Part shown: in pieces, positions 24,262 through 33,281 of the stretch
Position numbering within the stretch: the first letter of the stretch is position 1
Layout of the letters: each line of letters opens with the position of its first letter
Assembly: GCF_011947195.1 (NCBI RefSeq)
Contig: NZ_JAATVY010000002.1
Location: 482,668-546,667, forward strand
Origin: Planosporangium thailandense
GTDB lineage: Bacteria > Actinomycetota > Actinomycetes > Mycobacteriales > Micromonosporaceae
Reading direction: 5' to 3'
Length of the DNA: 64,000 nt
The notes under the pieces: model-generated
The model's input: only the letters and a program-made list of their open reading frames with translations
Database searches by the model: none
Told to the model about the DNA's origin: nothing
Position numbers and translations under genes: made by a program

Positions 24262-25248
24262 TCAGCCGGCGGCCATTCCGGCGCCCGCCTCGAGGACGGC
24301 GGCGTCGACGCGGCGGGCGAGCTCGACATCCGATCTGGTGACGGCGCCGACGCTGGTCGTACGCACGACGAGGCTGGCGGTGTCGGGGCGTTCACGGCCG
24401 ATGTGCGGCCCGCGCCCGACCTCCTCCCGCAGCCGGGCCAGCCGCCGCAGCACCCGGTCGAGGTTCTCCGGCGGCAGCACGATCTCGCGGATGAGGGCGC
24501 GGCGGTCCCCCGACCACAGGGGCAGGCTGGACAGCGCTTCGCGCACCTCGTCGTCGGTGAGCGGCGCCGGCTGCTCCGTCGGGCCGGCCACCAGGCCACC
24601 TCCGACCGGTGGAGGGGCCATCAGATTGTGCAGATAGTCGGGCAGGTCAAGCGATTCGATCAGCTCATGGTCCTGCTCGTCCATCGTGCTGAGGACGGCC
24701 TGGGCCTGGTACCGCGCCTGGTCGCGTTCCCGGTGCACGATCGTGCCGATCTGGATCAGGAAGCCGTTGAGATCCAGCGGCGCGTACGGCACGTTGATCG
24801 CGTAGTCGTCATGCAGTTCGGTCGGTACGGCGTCCAGGAACTGCCGGCGGTCGTCCTCCTTGAGCGCGCGGGCGAGGACGGTCGTGGTCGCCTCGGCGGC
24901 CAGCCGCGCGTGATCGAAATCCAGGTCGGCGCGTCTGCCCACCTCGCTGATCAGGTCGCGGTAGCGGATCCAGCCGGGATTGGTCGACGCCATGCCCACC
25001 TCCTGGGGGTGCCATTTCGGCCATGGCGGGGTGGGCTGCGGAGGCGTTCCTTCGGCGGGCTTGTGGGGCACCGGCTTGTGCGAGCCGGCCGGCGGCGGAC
25101 CGCCCCGGTGCGAGTGCTCGGTGTGCTCGGGCTGCTTGGAGGAGCCCAACGTGACTCCGGCTTCGCTCGGCGCCCTACCTTCCTCGCGGGCTCGCCGGGC
25201 AAGCGCCCGGCGGCGCTGGTTGTCGCCTTCCATCTGCTTGCCGCCCAT
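24262..25248 (-). CDS. DUF2267 and DCoH-like (pterin carbinolamine dehydratase fold) fusion protein
   Basis: About 328 residues. Residues 1-40 are a basic N-terminus (QRRRALARRAREEGRAPSEAG) seen in actinobacterial small proteins, and 41-85 a His/Pro-rich linker. Residues 90-205 form DUF2267 (WIRYRDLISEVGRRADLDFDHARLAAEATTTVLA...). Residues 229-320 match the DCoH/PCD fold (LTDDEVREALSSLPLWSGDRRALIREIVLP...VVRTTSVGAVTRSDVELARRVD). The catalytic H-H-P of true dehydratases reads R-G-P, so it is probably not an active dehydratase. The start is uncertain: ATG 25248 or 25233. Confidence 0.83.
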   Translation of the reverse strand: MGGKQMEGDNQRRRALARRAREEGRAPSEAGVTLGSSKQPEHTEHSHRGGPPPAGSHKPVPHKPAEGTPPQPTPPWPKWHPQEVGMASTNPGWIRYRDLISEVGRRADLDFDHARLAAEATTTVLARALKEDDRRQFLDAVPTELHDDYAINVPYAPLDLNGFLIQIGTIVHRERDQARYQAQAVLSTMDEQDHELIESLDLPDYLHNLMAPPPVGGGLVAGPTEQPAPLTDDEVREALSSLPLWSGDRRALIREIVLPPENLDRVLRRLARLREEVGRGPHIGRERPDTASLVVRTTSVGAVTRSDVELARRVDAAVLEAGAGMAAG

Positions 25249-25470
25249 TGCCGGGAGCTTCCCGTCGGTTGCCGGCCTAATCCTCTCCGGCAGGAAGGTT
25301 GGCTGCGCACGAGCCGGCAACACGATCCGGCAACACGCGATCCGGCGTTACGACCCCGTGTTGGGTGGGCCACGTTCGGGGGTAGGCCGTACAGCTGCCC
25401 CGGACAAGCCGGTCGGCGGCGCTCGGCGCGGTTCCGTAGGCTGGCTGGTACGTGAAACACTGAATCTCCC

Positions 25471-27297
25471 ATGACGACCGATCACGCCAGCCTCGGCACC
25501 CAGTCGCTCCGGACCGGCGCCGACCGGTCCGTTCCGGCGTCCCCGCGGGTGCGTGACAGGCGCGCCGGCGACTGGCTCGCCGCGATCGGGTACGCGTTGC
25601 TGGCGTTGGCCGTGACCGTTCAGCTCTGGCTGCACCCCACCGGCGCGATTCTGCAGGAAAACCAGCAGGACGAGGTCCAGTTCGAGTGGATGTTGGCCAA
25701 CGCCGTCCGCACGCTGCGACACCTGTGCGACCCCTTCTTCACCGACGTCGTCAACGCGCCGTTCGGGGTCAACCTGATGGCCAACACGTCGACGTGGGGG
25801 CTGACCCTGCCGCTGGCGCCGATGACCGCGCTGTTCGGCGCGCCGGTGTCGTTCCGGATCATGCTGACGGCGGCGTTCTTCGGCACCGCGTTGAGCTGGT
25901 ACCACGTGTTGTCCCGGCGCGTCGTCGCGTCGCGGATCGCCGCTTTCGTGGGCGGGGCGTTCTGCGCCTTCGCGCCGGGCATGCTCGGCCAGGGCACCGG
26001 CCATCCGAACGTGGTCGCACAGTTCCTGCTGCCGTTCATCGTGCTCGTCGTGTTGGACCTGCGGAAGCCGGCGGACCGGGTCCGCAACGGCCTGCTCCTG
26101 GCCGGGCTGGTCACGTACCAGTTCTTCATCAACGAGGAGGTTCTGCTCCTCGCGGCGCTCGCTCTCGGCGTGTTCGTCGTGGCGTACTGGGTGCAGCGGC
26201 GGGACGTGGTCACGCCTCTGCTGCGCAGCTCCCTGGTGAGCCTCGCGCTGACCACCGTCGTGGTCTCGGTGATCGTGGCCTACCCGCTGTACCGGCAGTT
26301 CTTCGGCCGCCAGAGCTACCACGGCCTGCCCGAGTGGGTGCTCGAGTACAACACCGACCTCGCCTCGTACGTCGGGTACGCGCAGCAGTCGCTGGCGGGC
26401 ACGAAGGCCGGTGCTGAGCACCTGGCCCAGGGCGTCTCCGAGCAGAACACGTTCTACGGCTGGGGCCTGCCGGTTCTGGTGCTGATGATCGTGGCGGCGC
26501 TGTGGCGGCGCGCCGTCGTGCGGGCGCTCGCGCTGACCGCCGCGGTGTTCGTGCTCCTGTCGCTCGGCCAGTACGTGGTGGTCGAGGGCGAGAAGACCCC
26601 GTACGCCGGGCCGTGGCGGCTGCTGGCGGAGCTGCCGTTGTTCGACACCGTCGTGCCGACCCGCCTTTCGCTGGTCGTCATTCCGATCGTGGGTGTGCTG
26701 CTGGCGCTCTTCGTCGATTGGATCATGGTCGAAGGTGGCCGCGGCGTCGGCTCGGCCGGCGCGCGCGGCGCCTGGAGCCCGCTTCGTGTGCTGGGCATCG
26801 GGGCGCTGGCGGCGTCGTTGGTGCCGCTGCTGCCGACCCCGCTGACCGTGACGCCGCGGCAGCCGGCCCCGCGGTTCTTCTCGACCGGCGCGTGGCATCA
26901 CAGCGTGCCCGACGGTGCGACGGTCGGCCTGCTGCCGTTCGGCTGGCAGAGCGATGTGACCAGCATGCAGTGGCAGACCGAGCAGGGCTTCCGCTTCAAG
27001 ATCCTGGGCGGGTACTTCCTGGGCCCCGATCCGACCCGCGACGACCGGCGGGGCGGGTACGGCGCCGGTCCGTACCTGGTCCGCACCGTGCTCGCCGAGG
27101 GCCGTCAGGGCGGGCGGAGGCTCTCCGGCCAGGAGCGGCAACACTGCCTGCAGCAGTTGCGCAGCTGGCATGCGACCGTGCTGCTGCTGCCCGAGAACGC
27201 GCCGAACGCCGCCGCCGTCCGCGAGGGCGCCGAGCAGATCTTCGGGCCGGGGCGGCACGTCGAGGACGTCTGGGTCTGGCGGGTTCCCGGCGCCTGA
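25471..27297 (+). CDS. Large polytopic membrane protein, GT-C glycosyltransferase-like
   Basis: 608 residues. After a 35-residue cytosolic N-terminus there are about 10-12 transmembrane helices (ending near residue 455) and then a soluble C-terminal domain of about 145 residues (LLPFGWQSDVTSMQWQTEQGF..HATVLLLPENAP). A loop with ENQQDEVQFEWMLAN after TM1 contains acidic residues where GT-C enzymes have their catalytic Asp. The overall plan (TM1, large loop with acid, many helices, periplasmic tail) fits lipid-linked sugar transferases; substrate is unknown. It is divergent from the DUF2267 gene. Confidence 0.85.
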   Translation: MTTDHASLGTQSLRTGADRSVPASPRVRDRRAGDWLAAIGYALLALAVTVQLWLHPTGAILQENQQDEVQFEWMLANAVRTLRHLCDPFFTDVVNAPFGVNLMANTSTWGLTLPLAPMTALFGAPVSFRIMLTAAFFGTALSWYHVLSRRVVASRIAAFVGGAFCAFAPGMLGQGTGHPNVVAQFLLPFIVLVVLDLRKPADRVRNGLLLAGLVTYQFFINEEVLLLAALALGVFVVAYWVQRRDVVTPLLRSSLVSLALTTVVVSVIVAYPLYRQFFGRQSYHGLPEWVLEYNTDLASYVGYAQQSLAGTKAGAEHLAQGVSEQNTFYGWGLPVLVLMIVAALWRRAVVRALALTAAVFVLLSLGQYVVVEGEKTPYAGPWRLLAELPLFDTVVPTRLSLVVIPIVGVLLALFVDWIMVEGGRGVGSAGARGAWSPLRVLGIGALAASLVPLLPTPLTVTPRQPAPRFFSTGAWHHSVPDGATVGLLPFGWQSDVTSMQWQTEQGFRFKILGGYFLGPDPTRDDRRGGYGAGPYLVRTVLAEGRQGGRRLSGQERQHCLQQLRSWHATVLLLPENAPNAAAVREGAEQIFGPGRHVEDVWVWRVPGA

Positions 27298-27323
27298 CCG
27301 CCGTCGGATCAGGCGCGGGGCGC

Positions 27324-28244
27324 TCAGTGCAGGCGCAGGTACAGCCGGACGGTCGTCCCGTCCGGCCGGGAGCGGATCTCGACCATGTCGCACAGCTGAC
27401 GGGTGATCCACATGCCGTGGCCGCCCTCGCTGTCGGGGTTGGGCGGCACGAGTCTGAACAGCCCCTCGGTGGCCTGGCCGGCGTCGAACACCTCGCACAT
27501 CAGATAGTGCTGGTCGCGCCACACCCGTACCTGCCCGCTGCCGGCTCCGTGGCGGATCGCGTTCGTCGCGACCTCGTTGACCGCGAGGATCAGGTCGTCG
27601 AGGCGCTCGGCCGGCAGTCCGAGCCGGCTGGCCTGCGCGACCACGAACCGGCGTACGGGCGCCGGGTCACCGTCGAAGTCCAGCGCCGCGTACCGGCCCT
27701 CGGGGGCGGGCGGAAGCTGCGTCTCCCACTGGGCGCAGAACCCGCGGGGATCGACGTACTCGGCGTTGTTGTCCGTGCCGTTGAGCAGCGGGTGGGTGCG
27801 CCGGGCGTCGGCGAGCACCTCCGGCGAGAGCAGGCGTTGATCGTACGAGCAGATCATCCAGGCCGGGGCCGTGGCGAGGGCGACGTTGAGGCTGGCCTCG
27901 AACCGCCTCCAGCCGGCTGTCTCCAGCGGGGTCCACCCGGTCCAGACCGGCTCGCCGACGACGCGCACCCGTTCCTGCCCCTCGCGGCGCTCCTGCACGT
28001 ACCGGTGGCAGGCGGCCAGCGTGCGGCCGGGGGCGTCGTACCACCGCGCCGGCTCGACGAACTGCACGTCGTTGGCGGCCTTGCCCAGCTCCTGGCGGAG
28101 CAGTCCGGAGTTGGTCTCGGTGGTCACCGCGAGGACCGGCTCGCCCCGGCCCAGCCCCTCGGTGATGAACGGCAGGACCGCGGCCAGGAACTGTTGGGAG
28201 TCGCGGTAGATGAGCGCCTGGTGCCTCAGGGCGGGGCCGATCAT
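27324..28244 (-). CDS. MEDS-domain anti-sigma-type kinase (MEDS plus HATPase_c)
   Basis: 306 residues. The N-terminal MEDS (DcmR-sensory) domain spans about 1-165 (HQALIYRDSQQFLAAVLPFITEGLGRGEPVLAVTT.. CSYDQRLLSPEVL). The C-terminal part is an RsbW/SpoIIAB-like HATPase: LILAVNEVATNAIRHGAG (N box), CEVFDAGQ (G1) and GGHGMWITRQLCDMVEIRS. The start overlaps the stop of the MEDS-STAS gene by 4 bp (ATGA). Serine-kinase anti-sigma factors of this type bind STAS antagonists, so the two products are the likely pair of one switch. Confidence 0.9.
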   Translation of the reverse strand: MIGPALRHQALIYRDSQQFLAAVLPFITEGLGRGEPVLAVTTETNSGLLRQELGKAANDVQFVEPARWYDAPGRTLAACHRYVQERREGQERVRVVGEPVWTGWTPLETAGWRRFEASLNVALATAPAWMICSYDQRLLSPEVLADARRTHPLLNGTDNNAEYVDPRGFCAQWETQLPPAPEGRYAALDFDGDPAPVRRFVVAQASRLGLPAERLDDLILAVNEVATNAIRHGAGSGQVRVWRDQHYLMCEVFDAGQATEGLFRLVPPNPDSEGGHGMWITRQLCDMVEIRSRPDGTTVRLYLRLH

Positions 28245-29134
28245 GTCCCTACCCCCTCGGCCTCGTCGGTGAAGCGCAGGCCCGGCGTCCGGTCCCAACC
28301 GACAACTTCGAACACTTTACGTAAACCTGGCGCGAGCTGTTCGATGACCAAGTGCCGCCCCGGTGCGAGGTCGGCGGCGGCGTGCACGATGGCCCTTACC
28401 CCGGCTACGTCGATAAATTCGAGTTCACTGAGATTGAGATGAAGATTCTGGACGGGCCAGCGGTTGGCCAGTCGCAGTGTCGTGGTGAAGGCCCCGACGG
28501 TCATCACGTCGATGTTGCCGATGATCTTCAGGCCGCGCGGGAGGTAGGTCGGGACGATCCGCATCCGGTGGTCGTCGTGCAGCGGGTCGATCTGGACCAC
28601 CTGCGGATGGCAGGCGATCATGCCGGTGACGGCCGACGGGTCGAAGACCCGCTGGTCGTACTGGCAGATGGCGGCGAGTTCGCGGGAGTGGAAGGCCCGG
28701 GCCAGGCGGTGCTCGAAATCCACCAGGGCCCGCTCGTCGGCGACCGGTCGCAGGTCCGAGGTCATCTCGCCGCTGATGCGCAGCCCCGGGTAGCCCGCGT
28801 CGCGGGCCTGCCGCACCTCCACCCAGAGAGTGGTGATCACCACGTCGGGCTCGAACCGGCCGTCGAAGAGGTAGTTGTTGTTGATCGGCCGGATCTCCAG
28901 CCGGCCCTCGTCGACCATCCGGCCGGTCTCCACGCCGCTGTCGGCGAGCCAGGATCCGATCATGTCGGGCGCCGTCTGGTCGGCGTAGTAGATGACGCGT
29001 TCGCCTCGGGCCAGCCCGTCGACGATGTACGTGGTCAGCACCTCGCGCTGCTCGTCGTCGCTGGAGAACGGCAGGCACAGGTGATCGCCCAGTCGCACCT
29101 TGCGGACCTGCCTGGTCTTACTGGAGCTCACCAT
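28241..29134 (-). CDS. MEDS-STAS protein (anti-sigma factor antagonist type)
   Basis: 297 residues from ATG 29134, after GGAGGTGAGC. The N-terminal MEDS domain starts LGDHLCLPFSSDDEQREVLTTYIVDGLARGERVIYYAD and ends near CQYDQRVFDPSAV. The C-terminal STAS domain has LHLNLSELEFIDVAGVRAIVHAA. The usual phosphorylated Ser (FIDSxG) is Val here (FIDVAG), so control by phosphorylation is doubtful. It is first in an operon with a MEDS-HATPase kinase. Confidence 0.9.
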   Translation of the reverse strand: MVSSSKTRQVRKVRLGDHLCLPFSSDDEQREVLTTYIVDGLARGERVIYYADQTAPDMIGSWLADSGVETGRMVDEGRLEIRPINNNYLFDGRFEPDVVITTLWVEVRQARDAGYPGLRISGEMTSDLRPVADERALVDFEHRLARAFHSRELAAICQYDQRVFDPSAVTGMIACHPQVVQIDPLHDDHRMRIVPTYLPRGLKIIGNIDVMTVGAFTTTLRLANRWPVQNLHLNLSELEFIDVAGVRAIVHAAADLAPGRHLVIEQLAPGLRKVFEVVGWDRTPGLRFTDEAEGVGT

Positions 29135-29279
29135 GCTCACCTCCCCGCGGCCCGGTACTGAGGTCAACTTACCGGGGCTCGACGTGACATCGACGCCGAC
29201 GTCCGCAAGCGCCGGCAACAAGTGCCTACCCGTGGTGATCGAGAGCGTAAACAGCCCGGCCGACGGGTACCCGGAAGGG

Positions 29280-30062
29280 TCAGGCCTTGGTGATGACGCA
29301 GCCGGAGCAGATCCTGGGCTGCGGGAGGGTGAAAGCCAGGCAGCAGGTGTGCCGGCGCACCTCCAGGCGGCCCGACGCGCGCGGTGTCAGATCCACCAGG
29401 CCGCTCAGGCCGAGGGTGTCCAGCAGTGTGGTGGCGGTGTCCAGCGTCGACCCGGGCAGTACGTCGGCCGTCCGGGAGACGGCGTGGGCGACGCCTGAGG
29501 CGAGCGATCCCCAGAGGGTGCGCGTGCCGAGGTGCAGTCGGGTGTGGAGGCGGTCGACGATCGGGGCCAGGTGGGCGTCGATCAACGACGAGCGCAGCGC
29601 CGCCAGCAGCGCCGCTTCGTCGGGTACGGCGCGGATACCGGGGGCGTCGAGCGCGGCGACCGGGTCACCCGCCAGGACGACGACCTCCGGGTCGTCCAGG
29701 CCGGCGCGAAGCAGGGGCTGCCGGTCCTGGTACGTCACCATCACCTGCGACGGCTCCAGCAGTGGCACCCGGCGGGCGGTGGCGTACCCGAGCACGGCGG
29801 GCAGCGACGCCCAGTACGAGTAGCACTTCCACGCCAATGCGGCGGCGACGTGCGGGGACGCTTCCCAGCGCCGGCCGGCGGCGGCGAGCAGTTCGTCGAG
29901 CGCGTCGCCATGGATCAGTTCGCTGGCCGGCGTCCAGCCGGTGCGGTCGGTGACGTAGAGACCCGGGGCCAGGCCGTGTACCGGGTAGTGGCCGGCCATC
30001 GCCGTGAGGGCACCGAGTACCGGGGCCAGCGGCGCGACCGCGGCAGGGCTGACGGCGGTCAC
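29280..30062 (-). CDS. FhuF-like siderophore-iron reductase ((2Fe-2S) protein)
   Basis: 260 residues. The body has the FhuF-type aromatic core (AALAWKCYSYWASLPAVLGYATARRVPLL) and the C-terminal cluster motif HTCCLAFTLPQPRICSGC, i.e. C-C-x10-C-x2-C, the hallmark ligands of the family. FhuF proteins reduce ferric siderophores in the cytosol to release iron. A near-perfect iron-repressor box lies 84 bp upstream (30146-30163), which supports iron-dependent repression by an IdeR/DmdR protein. Confidence 0.9.
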   Translation of the reverse strand: MTAVSPAAVAPLAPVLGALTAMAGHYPVHGLAPGLYVTDRTGWTPASELIHGDALDELLAAAGRRWEASPHVAAALAWKCYSYWASLPAVLGYATARRVPLLEPSQVMVTYQDRQPLLRAGLDDPEVVVLAGDPVAALDAPGIRAVPDEAALLAALRSSLIDAHLAPIVDRLHTRLHLGTRTLWGSLASGVAHAVSRTADVLPGSTLDTATTLLDTLGLSGLVDLTPRASGRLEVRRHTCCLAFTLPQPRICSGCVITKA

Positions 30063-30145
30063 CGTCGGCCGCCAACCGGCCCGCGTGTGCCTGTCACCGT
30101 GTTCCCTTACCCCCCGTTTGCGCGATCAAGCGCCACGATAGCTCG

Positions 30146-30163
30146 GGTTAGGCAGCCCTAACC
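30146..30163. promoter_or_regulatory. IdeR/DmdR-type iron box
   Basis: GGTTAGG-CAGC-CCTAACC, a perfect 7-bp inverted repeat with a 4-bp centre, matches the core of the actinobacterial iron-box consensus (TTAGGTTAGGCT followed by its mirror). It lies in the 268-bp gap between fhuF-like (starts 30062) and the XRE-deformylase gene (starts 30331), nearer the former. Confidence 0.75.
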
Positions 30164-30330
30164 AGCTGCCGGTGGAGGGCGGGGACGGTGTACGGAAAGC
30201 GGATGTTACATCGACGTACGGCGATTTGTCTCTGATTTGTCGGCATCGTGTCTCGATCGGCCGGGGTGGACCGGGCCACGGTGAGACTGGTCGGACCGGC
30301 ACGCAGTCGACAGCACGGGGACTGGGGCGG

Positions 30331-31881
30331 ATGGGCACCGGTGACTCGCCCGCGCAGCGGGCCTGCGACGCCTTCGTCGATGAGCTCGTACGCTGGCGCG
30401 TCAACCGGGGCATGTCCAAGAAGAACCTGGCCGCGGCCATGGGATTCGACCCGTCGTACGTCAGCCACGTGGAGGCGCGCCGGCACCGCCCGACCGCCGA
30501 CTTCGCCCGGCGGGCCGAAGCCGTGCTGTGCGCCGACGGCACCATCTGGCAGCGGTTCCGCGAGTACGACCGGTTGCGCGCCAGCAGCCGGGCGCGGGCC
30601 CGGACCGTGAGCCGGGACCCGCCCGTACCCGAGCAGTGGCAGCCACCCGGCGCCGGCCTGATCGTCGAGCGGGAGATCGCGGAGCTGACGTACCTGGACG
30701 GGGAGTACGCCTGCCGGGTGCGCCGGGCGCTCTACAACGCCGGCCGGGAGCCGGTCACCCGCTACCTCATCCGCATCGCCGTCGACCGGTACCCCGGGCA
30801 GCCCGACCTGTCCAACCGGCACTACCGCGACCACCCGCTGGGCTGGGACGAGCTTCGACTGCGCGCCAACAGCGACGGCGAGGAGATGGAATGGCGGCCC
30901 AAGAGCGACCGGGACGCGTTCAAGGAGGTCTGGCTGCTGTTCGAGAACGCCGGCGGGCGGTTCCCGCTCTACCCCGGACAGCGCGCCGAGATCGAGTACT
31001 CCTACCGCGTCGGGGTCGACAAGTGGGGGCAGTGGTTCCAGCGCGCGGTCCGCCTGCCGACCCACCGCCTGCTCGTACGGCTGTCGTTCCCGGTCGCGCT
31101 CCGGCCCGTGGTGTGGGGCGTCGAGACGTCGCTGTCGGCGGAGGCCGAGGCCGTACCGCTGCGTACGCCGATCGAGCAGGAGGTGACCGGCGACCGGGTG
31201 GTGTTCTCCTGGCGCACCGACACCCCGCTGCTGCACGCCCGGTACCGGCTGGAATGGCGGTTACGGGCCCAGGAGGAGCCGGCGGCCAGGGTGAACGAGG
31301 GACCGTCGCAGGCGGGCGAGCGGCCGCCGCGGGCCAGCGACCGGATGCGGGCGGCCGGCATCGTGCAGCGGGGCGCGGAGGTGCTGCGCAGTCCGGCGCG
31401 CCGCTTCGACCTGCCCCGGCAGGAGTTCCTCGCGCGTGGCGTCGTGACGCGCCTGTTCACCGCGCTCGACCGGGTCGGCTCCATGCACCCGTTCAGCAAG
31501 GGGATGGGGCTGGCCGCCCCACAGCTCAACCTGAGCTGGGCCGTGGCCGTCGTACGCCCGTCCGACCCGGACGCGCAGCCCATCATCCTGCTCAACCCGC
31601 GCGTCCTCGAGGTCTCGCCGCGATCCGACGAGCGCTACGAGGGCTGCCTGTCGTTCTTTGACGTGCGCGGCATGGTCAGCCGGCCGCTGTGGGCCGAGGT
31701 GGAGAGCTTCCTGCCCGACGGCAGCCCGGTGATCAAGCGGTACGAGCTGGGGCTCGCCCGGCTGGTGCTGCACGAGATCGACCACCTCGACGGGCGGCTG
31801 TACGTCGACCGGATGCCGCCCCGCGCCCCGCTGGTACCCGTGGAGGAGTACCAGGAGACCGGCCGGCCCTGGCAGTACTGA
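30331..31881 (+). CDS. XRE helix-turn-helix fused to a peptide deformylase domain
   Basis: 516 residues. Residues about 10-75 are an XRE domain (MSKKNLAAAMGFDPSYVSHVEARRHRPTADFARRAE). Residues about 105-300 form a beta-rich region of unknown fold (EREIAELTYLDGEYACRVRRALYNAG..). The C-terminal third is peptide deformylase with all three motifs: GMGLAAPQ (about 391-398), EGCLS (about 437-441) and HEIDH (about 481-485), so the metal triad Cys-His-His and the catalytic Glu are present. Deformylases remove formyl groups from nascent N-termini, using ferrous iron. Fusion to a DNA-binding domain is unusual. Confidence 0.9.
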   Translation: MGTGDSPAQRACDAFVDELVRWRVNRGMSKKNLAAAMGFDPSYVSHVEARRHRPTADFARRAEAVLCADGTIWQRFREYDRLRASSRARARTVSRDPPVPEQWQPPGAGLIVEREIAELTYLDGEYACRVRRALYNAGREPVTRYLIRIAVDRYPGQPDLSNRHYRDHPLGWDELRLRANSDGEEMEWRPKSDRDAFKEVWLLFENAGGRFPLYPGQRAEIEYSYRVGVDKWGQWFQRAVRLPTHRLLVRLSFPVALRPVVWGVETSLSAEAEAVPLRTPIEQEVTGDRVVFSWRTDTPLLHARYRLEWRLRAQEEPAARVNEGPSQAGERPPRASDRMRAAGIVQRGAEVLRSPARRFDLPRQEFLARGVVTRLFTALDRVGSMHPFSKGMGLAAPQLNLSWAVAVVRPSDPDAQPIILLNPRVLEVSPRSDERYEGCLSFFDVRGMVSRPLWAEVESFLPDGSPVIKRYELGLARLVLHEIDHLDGRLYVDRMPPRAPLVPVEEYQETGRPWQY

Positions 31882-31892
31882 AGCCGTGGACG

Positions 31893-33005
31893 CTACATGT
31901 CGCCGAACGCGTCGTACTTGATGCGGATCGAGGGCACCCGCAGCTCGGCCAGGGTGCGCATGGTGGCCTTGACCATGTCGGGCGAGCCCGAGACGAAGAC
32001 GTCGTGGTTGTCCCACGGCCCGTACCGGCCGACGACGTCGGAGATGTTGCCCTCCTCGCCGCCCCAGCCCGGGTCGTTGCTGCACGCCGGGATCACCTGC
32101 AGCCAGGGGAACCGTTCCGCGGCGGCCAGGAGCGTCTCCAGGTCGTACAGGTCGTCGCGGTCGCGCGCGCCGACGAAGAGGTTGACCCAGCGGTTGCGGT
32201 TGTACCCGGCCAGCACCTCCAGCATCGCCTTGATCGGCGCGAGCCCGGTGCCGCCGGCGACGAACACGATGTCGCGCGTCGACTGGCGGTTCAGCGTCAT
32301 CGACCCCATCGGCGCGGCCAGCTTGAGCATGTCGCCGGGCTGGAGCTTGCGGACCAGGGCGCTGGAGACCCAGCCCGCGCCCACCGCGCGGACGTGGAAG
32401 TCGATGGTGCCGTCGGACCGCCGGGCGTTGGCGGGCGAGTACGGCCGCCACAGTCGCGGCTGGTAGTGGGTCTCGACGCTGAGGTACTGGCCCGCCTCGT
32501 ACTCGAGGGGCTGCATGGTGTGGCAGGTGAAGACCGCGATGTCGCGGCTGCGTCGCTCGTGCGCGACCACCTCGGCGTGCCAGTACGGCGGGTTGCCGGC
32601 ATCCTCTTCGGCGCCGCGCTGCATCGCGGCGGCGATCTGGTCGTACCCGTCGCGCCAGGCCTGCTCGTACGCCGGCGACCACTGCTCGCCGCAGTACGTG
32701 CGCAGCGCGTCCAGCAGGGCGAACCGTACGGTCTCGTAGTGCTGCGGCTCAGTGTGGAACTTGCGGTGGTCGCGGCCGAGCGAGCGTAAGTACTCGCCGA
32801 ACCGCACGGGGTCGTCGACGGTCTGGATCGAGCTGACGATCGCGTCGAGCAGGCGCGCCCGCTGCACGTCCATGTGTACCGGGAACAGGTCGCGCAGCTG
32901 CGGGTCGGACAGAAACATGCGGGCGTAGAAGTGGCTCGCGACCTTGTCCTGCCGATCTTCGACGAGCGCCCAGCTCTCCTTCAGCAGGTGCGACAAACTG
33001 TTCAT
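31893..33005 (-). CDS. Flavohemoprotein-type globin reductase (globin, FAD and NAD domains)
   Basis: 370 residues from ATG 33005. The globin domain (1-130) contains HFYARMFLSDPQLRDLFP and the proximal histidine region RDHRKFHTEPQHY (His80). The FAD-binding barrel has RPYSPAN (R-x-Y-S). The NAD domain has VFVAGGTGLAPIKAMLEVL and FVSGSPDMV. The family detoxifies NO (NO dioxygenase) or acts as an oxygen-binding reductase. It ends 11 bp from the convergent XRE-deformylase gene and is divergent from the PPOX gene, with which it shares an intergenic region full of repeats. Confidence 0.93.
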   Translation of the reverse strand: MNSLSHLLKESWALVEDRQDKVASHFYARMFLSDPQLRDLFPVHMDVQRARLLDAIVSSIQTVDDPVRFGEYLRSLGRDHRKFHTEPQHYETVRFALLDALRTYCGEQWSPAYEQAWRDGYDQIAAAMQRGAEEDAGNPPYWHAEVVAHERRSRDIAVFTCHTMQPLEYEAGQYLSVETHYQPRLWRPYSPANARRSDGTIDFHVRAVGAGWVSSALVRKLQPGDMLKLAAPMGSMTLNRQSTRDIVFVAGGTGLAPIKAMLEVLAGYNRNRWVNLFVGARDRDDLYDLETLLAAAERFPWLQVIPACSNDPGWGGEEGNISDVVGRYGPWDNHDVFVSGSPDMVKATMRTLAELRVPSIRIKYDAFGDM

Positions 33006-33142
33006 CCACGCCCTCGATTTGCTCGGCCCTCGCGTAGCCCAGGTCGGCGCCGGTCGGGTCTGGCGAGGCCGCACGCCGACGCTGTCCGCCGGCCTGCGGC
33101 CTCATCCACTGGTATGGCCATGGCACGTGATTGGTCACACGT

Positions 33143-33281
33143 GTGTGGTCATGTGTCGTGCGTGCCGTAACTTACCCTGCGCAAACTCGTTAATCTGGCG
33201 TCGCACTACGTGTGCGACAAAGTACCTTTGATCATGCAATTTCCCCTTCGTTATGTAAGGGTGTCCCCGTGTGGTCATGTG
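33143..33281. promoter_or_regulatory. Shared control region: 13-bp direct repeats and a 19-bp inverted repeat
   Basis: Between the divergent flavohemoprotein and PPOX genes, GTGTGGTCATGTG occurs at 33143-33155 and again at 33269-33281. A palindrome, GTCGCAC-TACGT-GTGCGAC, lies at 33200-33218. The region is clearly AT-richer than the genes around it. Each direct repeat lies near one gene's start, so one regulator could govern both. I do not recognise the site. Confidence 0.45.

Noticed and set aside
25348..27522. A 724-codon minus-strand open frame
   Set aside because: It covers the clear membrane protein at 25471-27297 and has only Arg/Gln/His-rich sequence without any motif.
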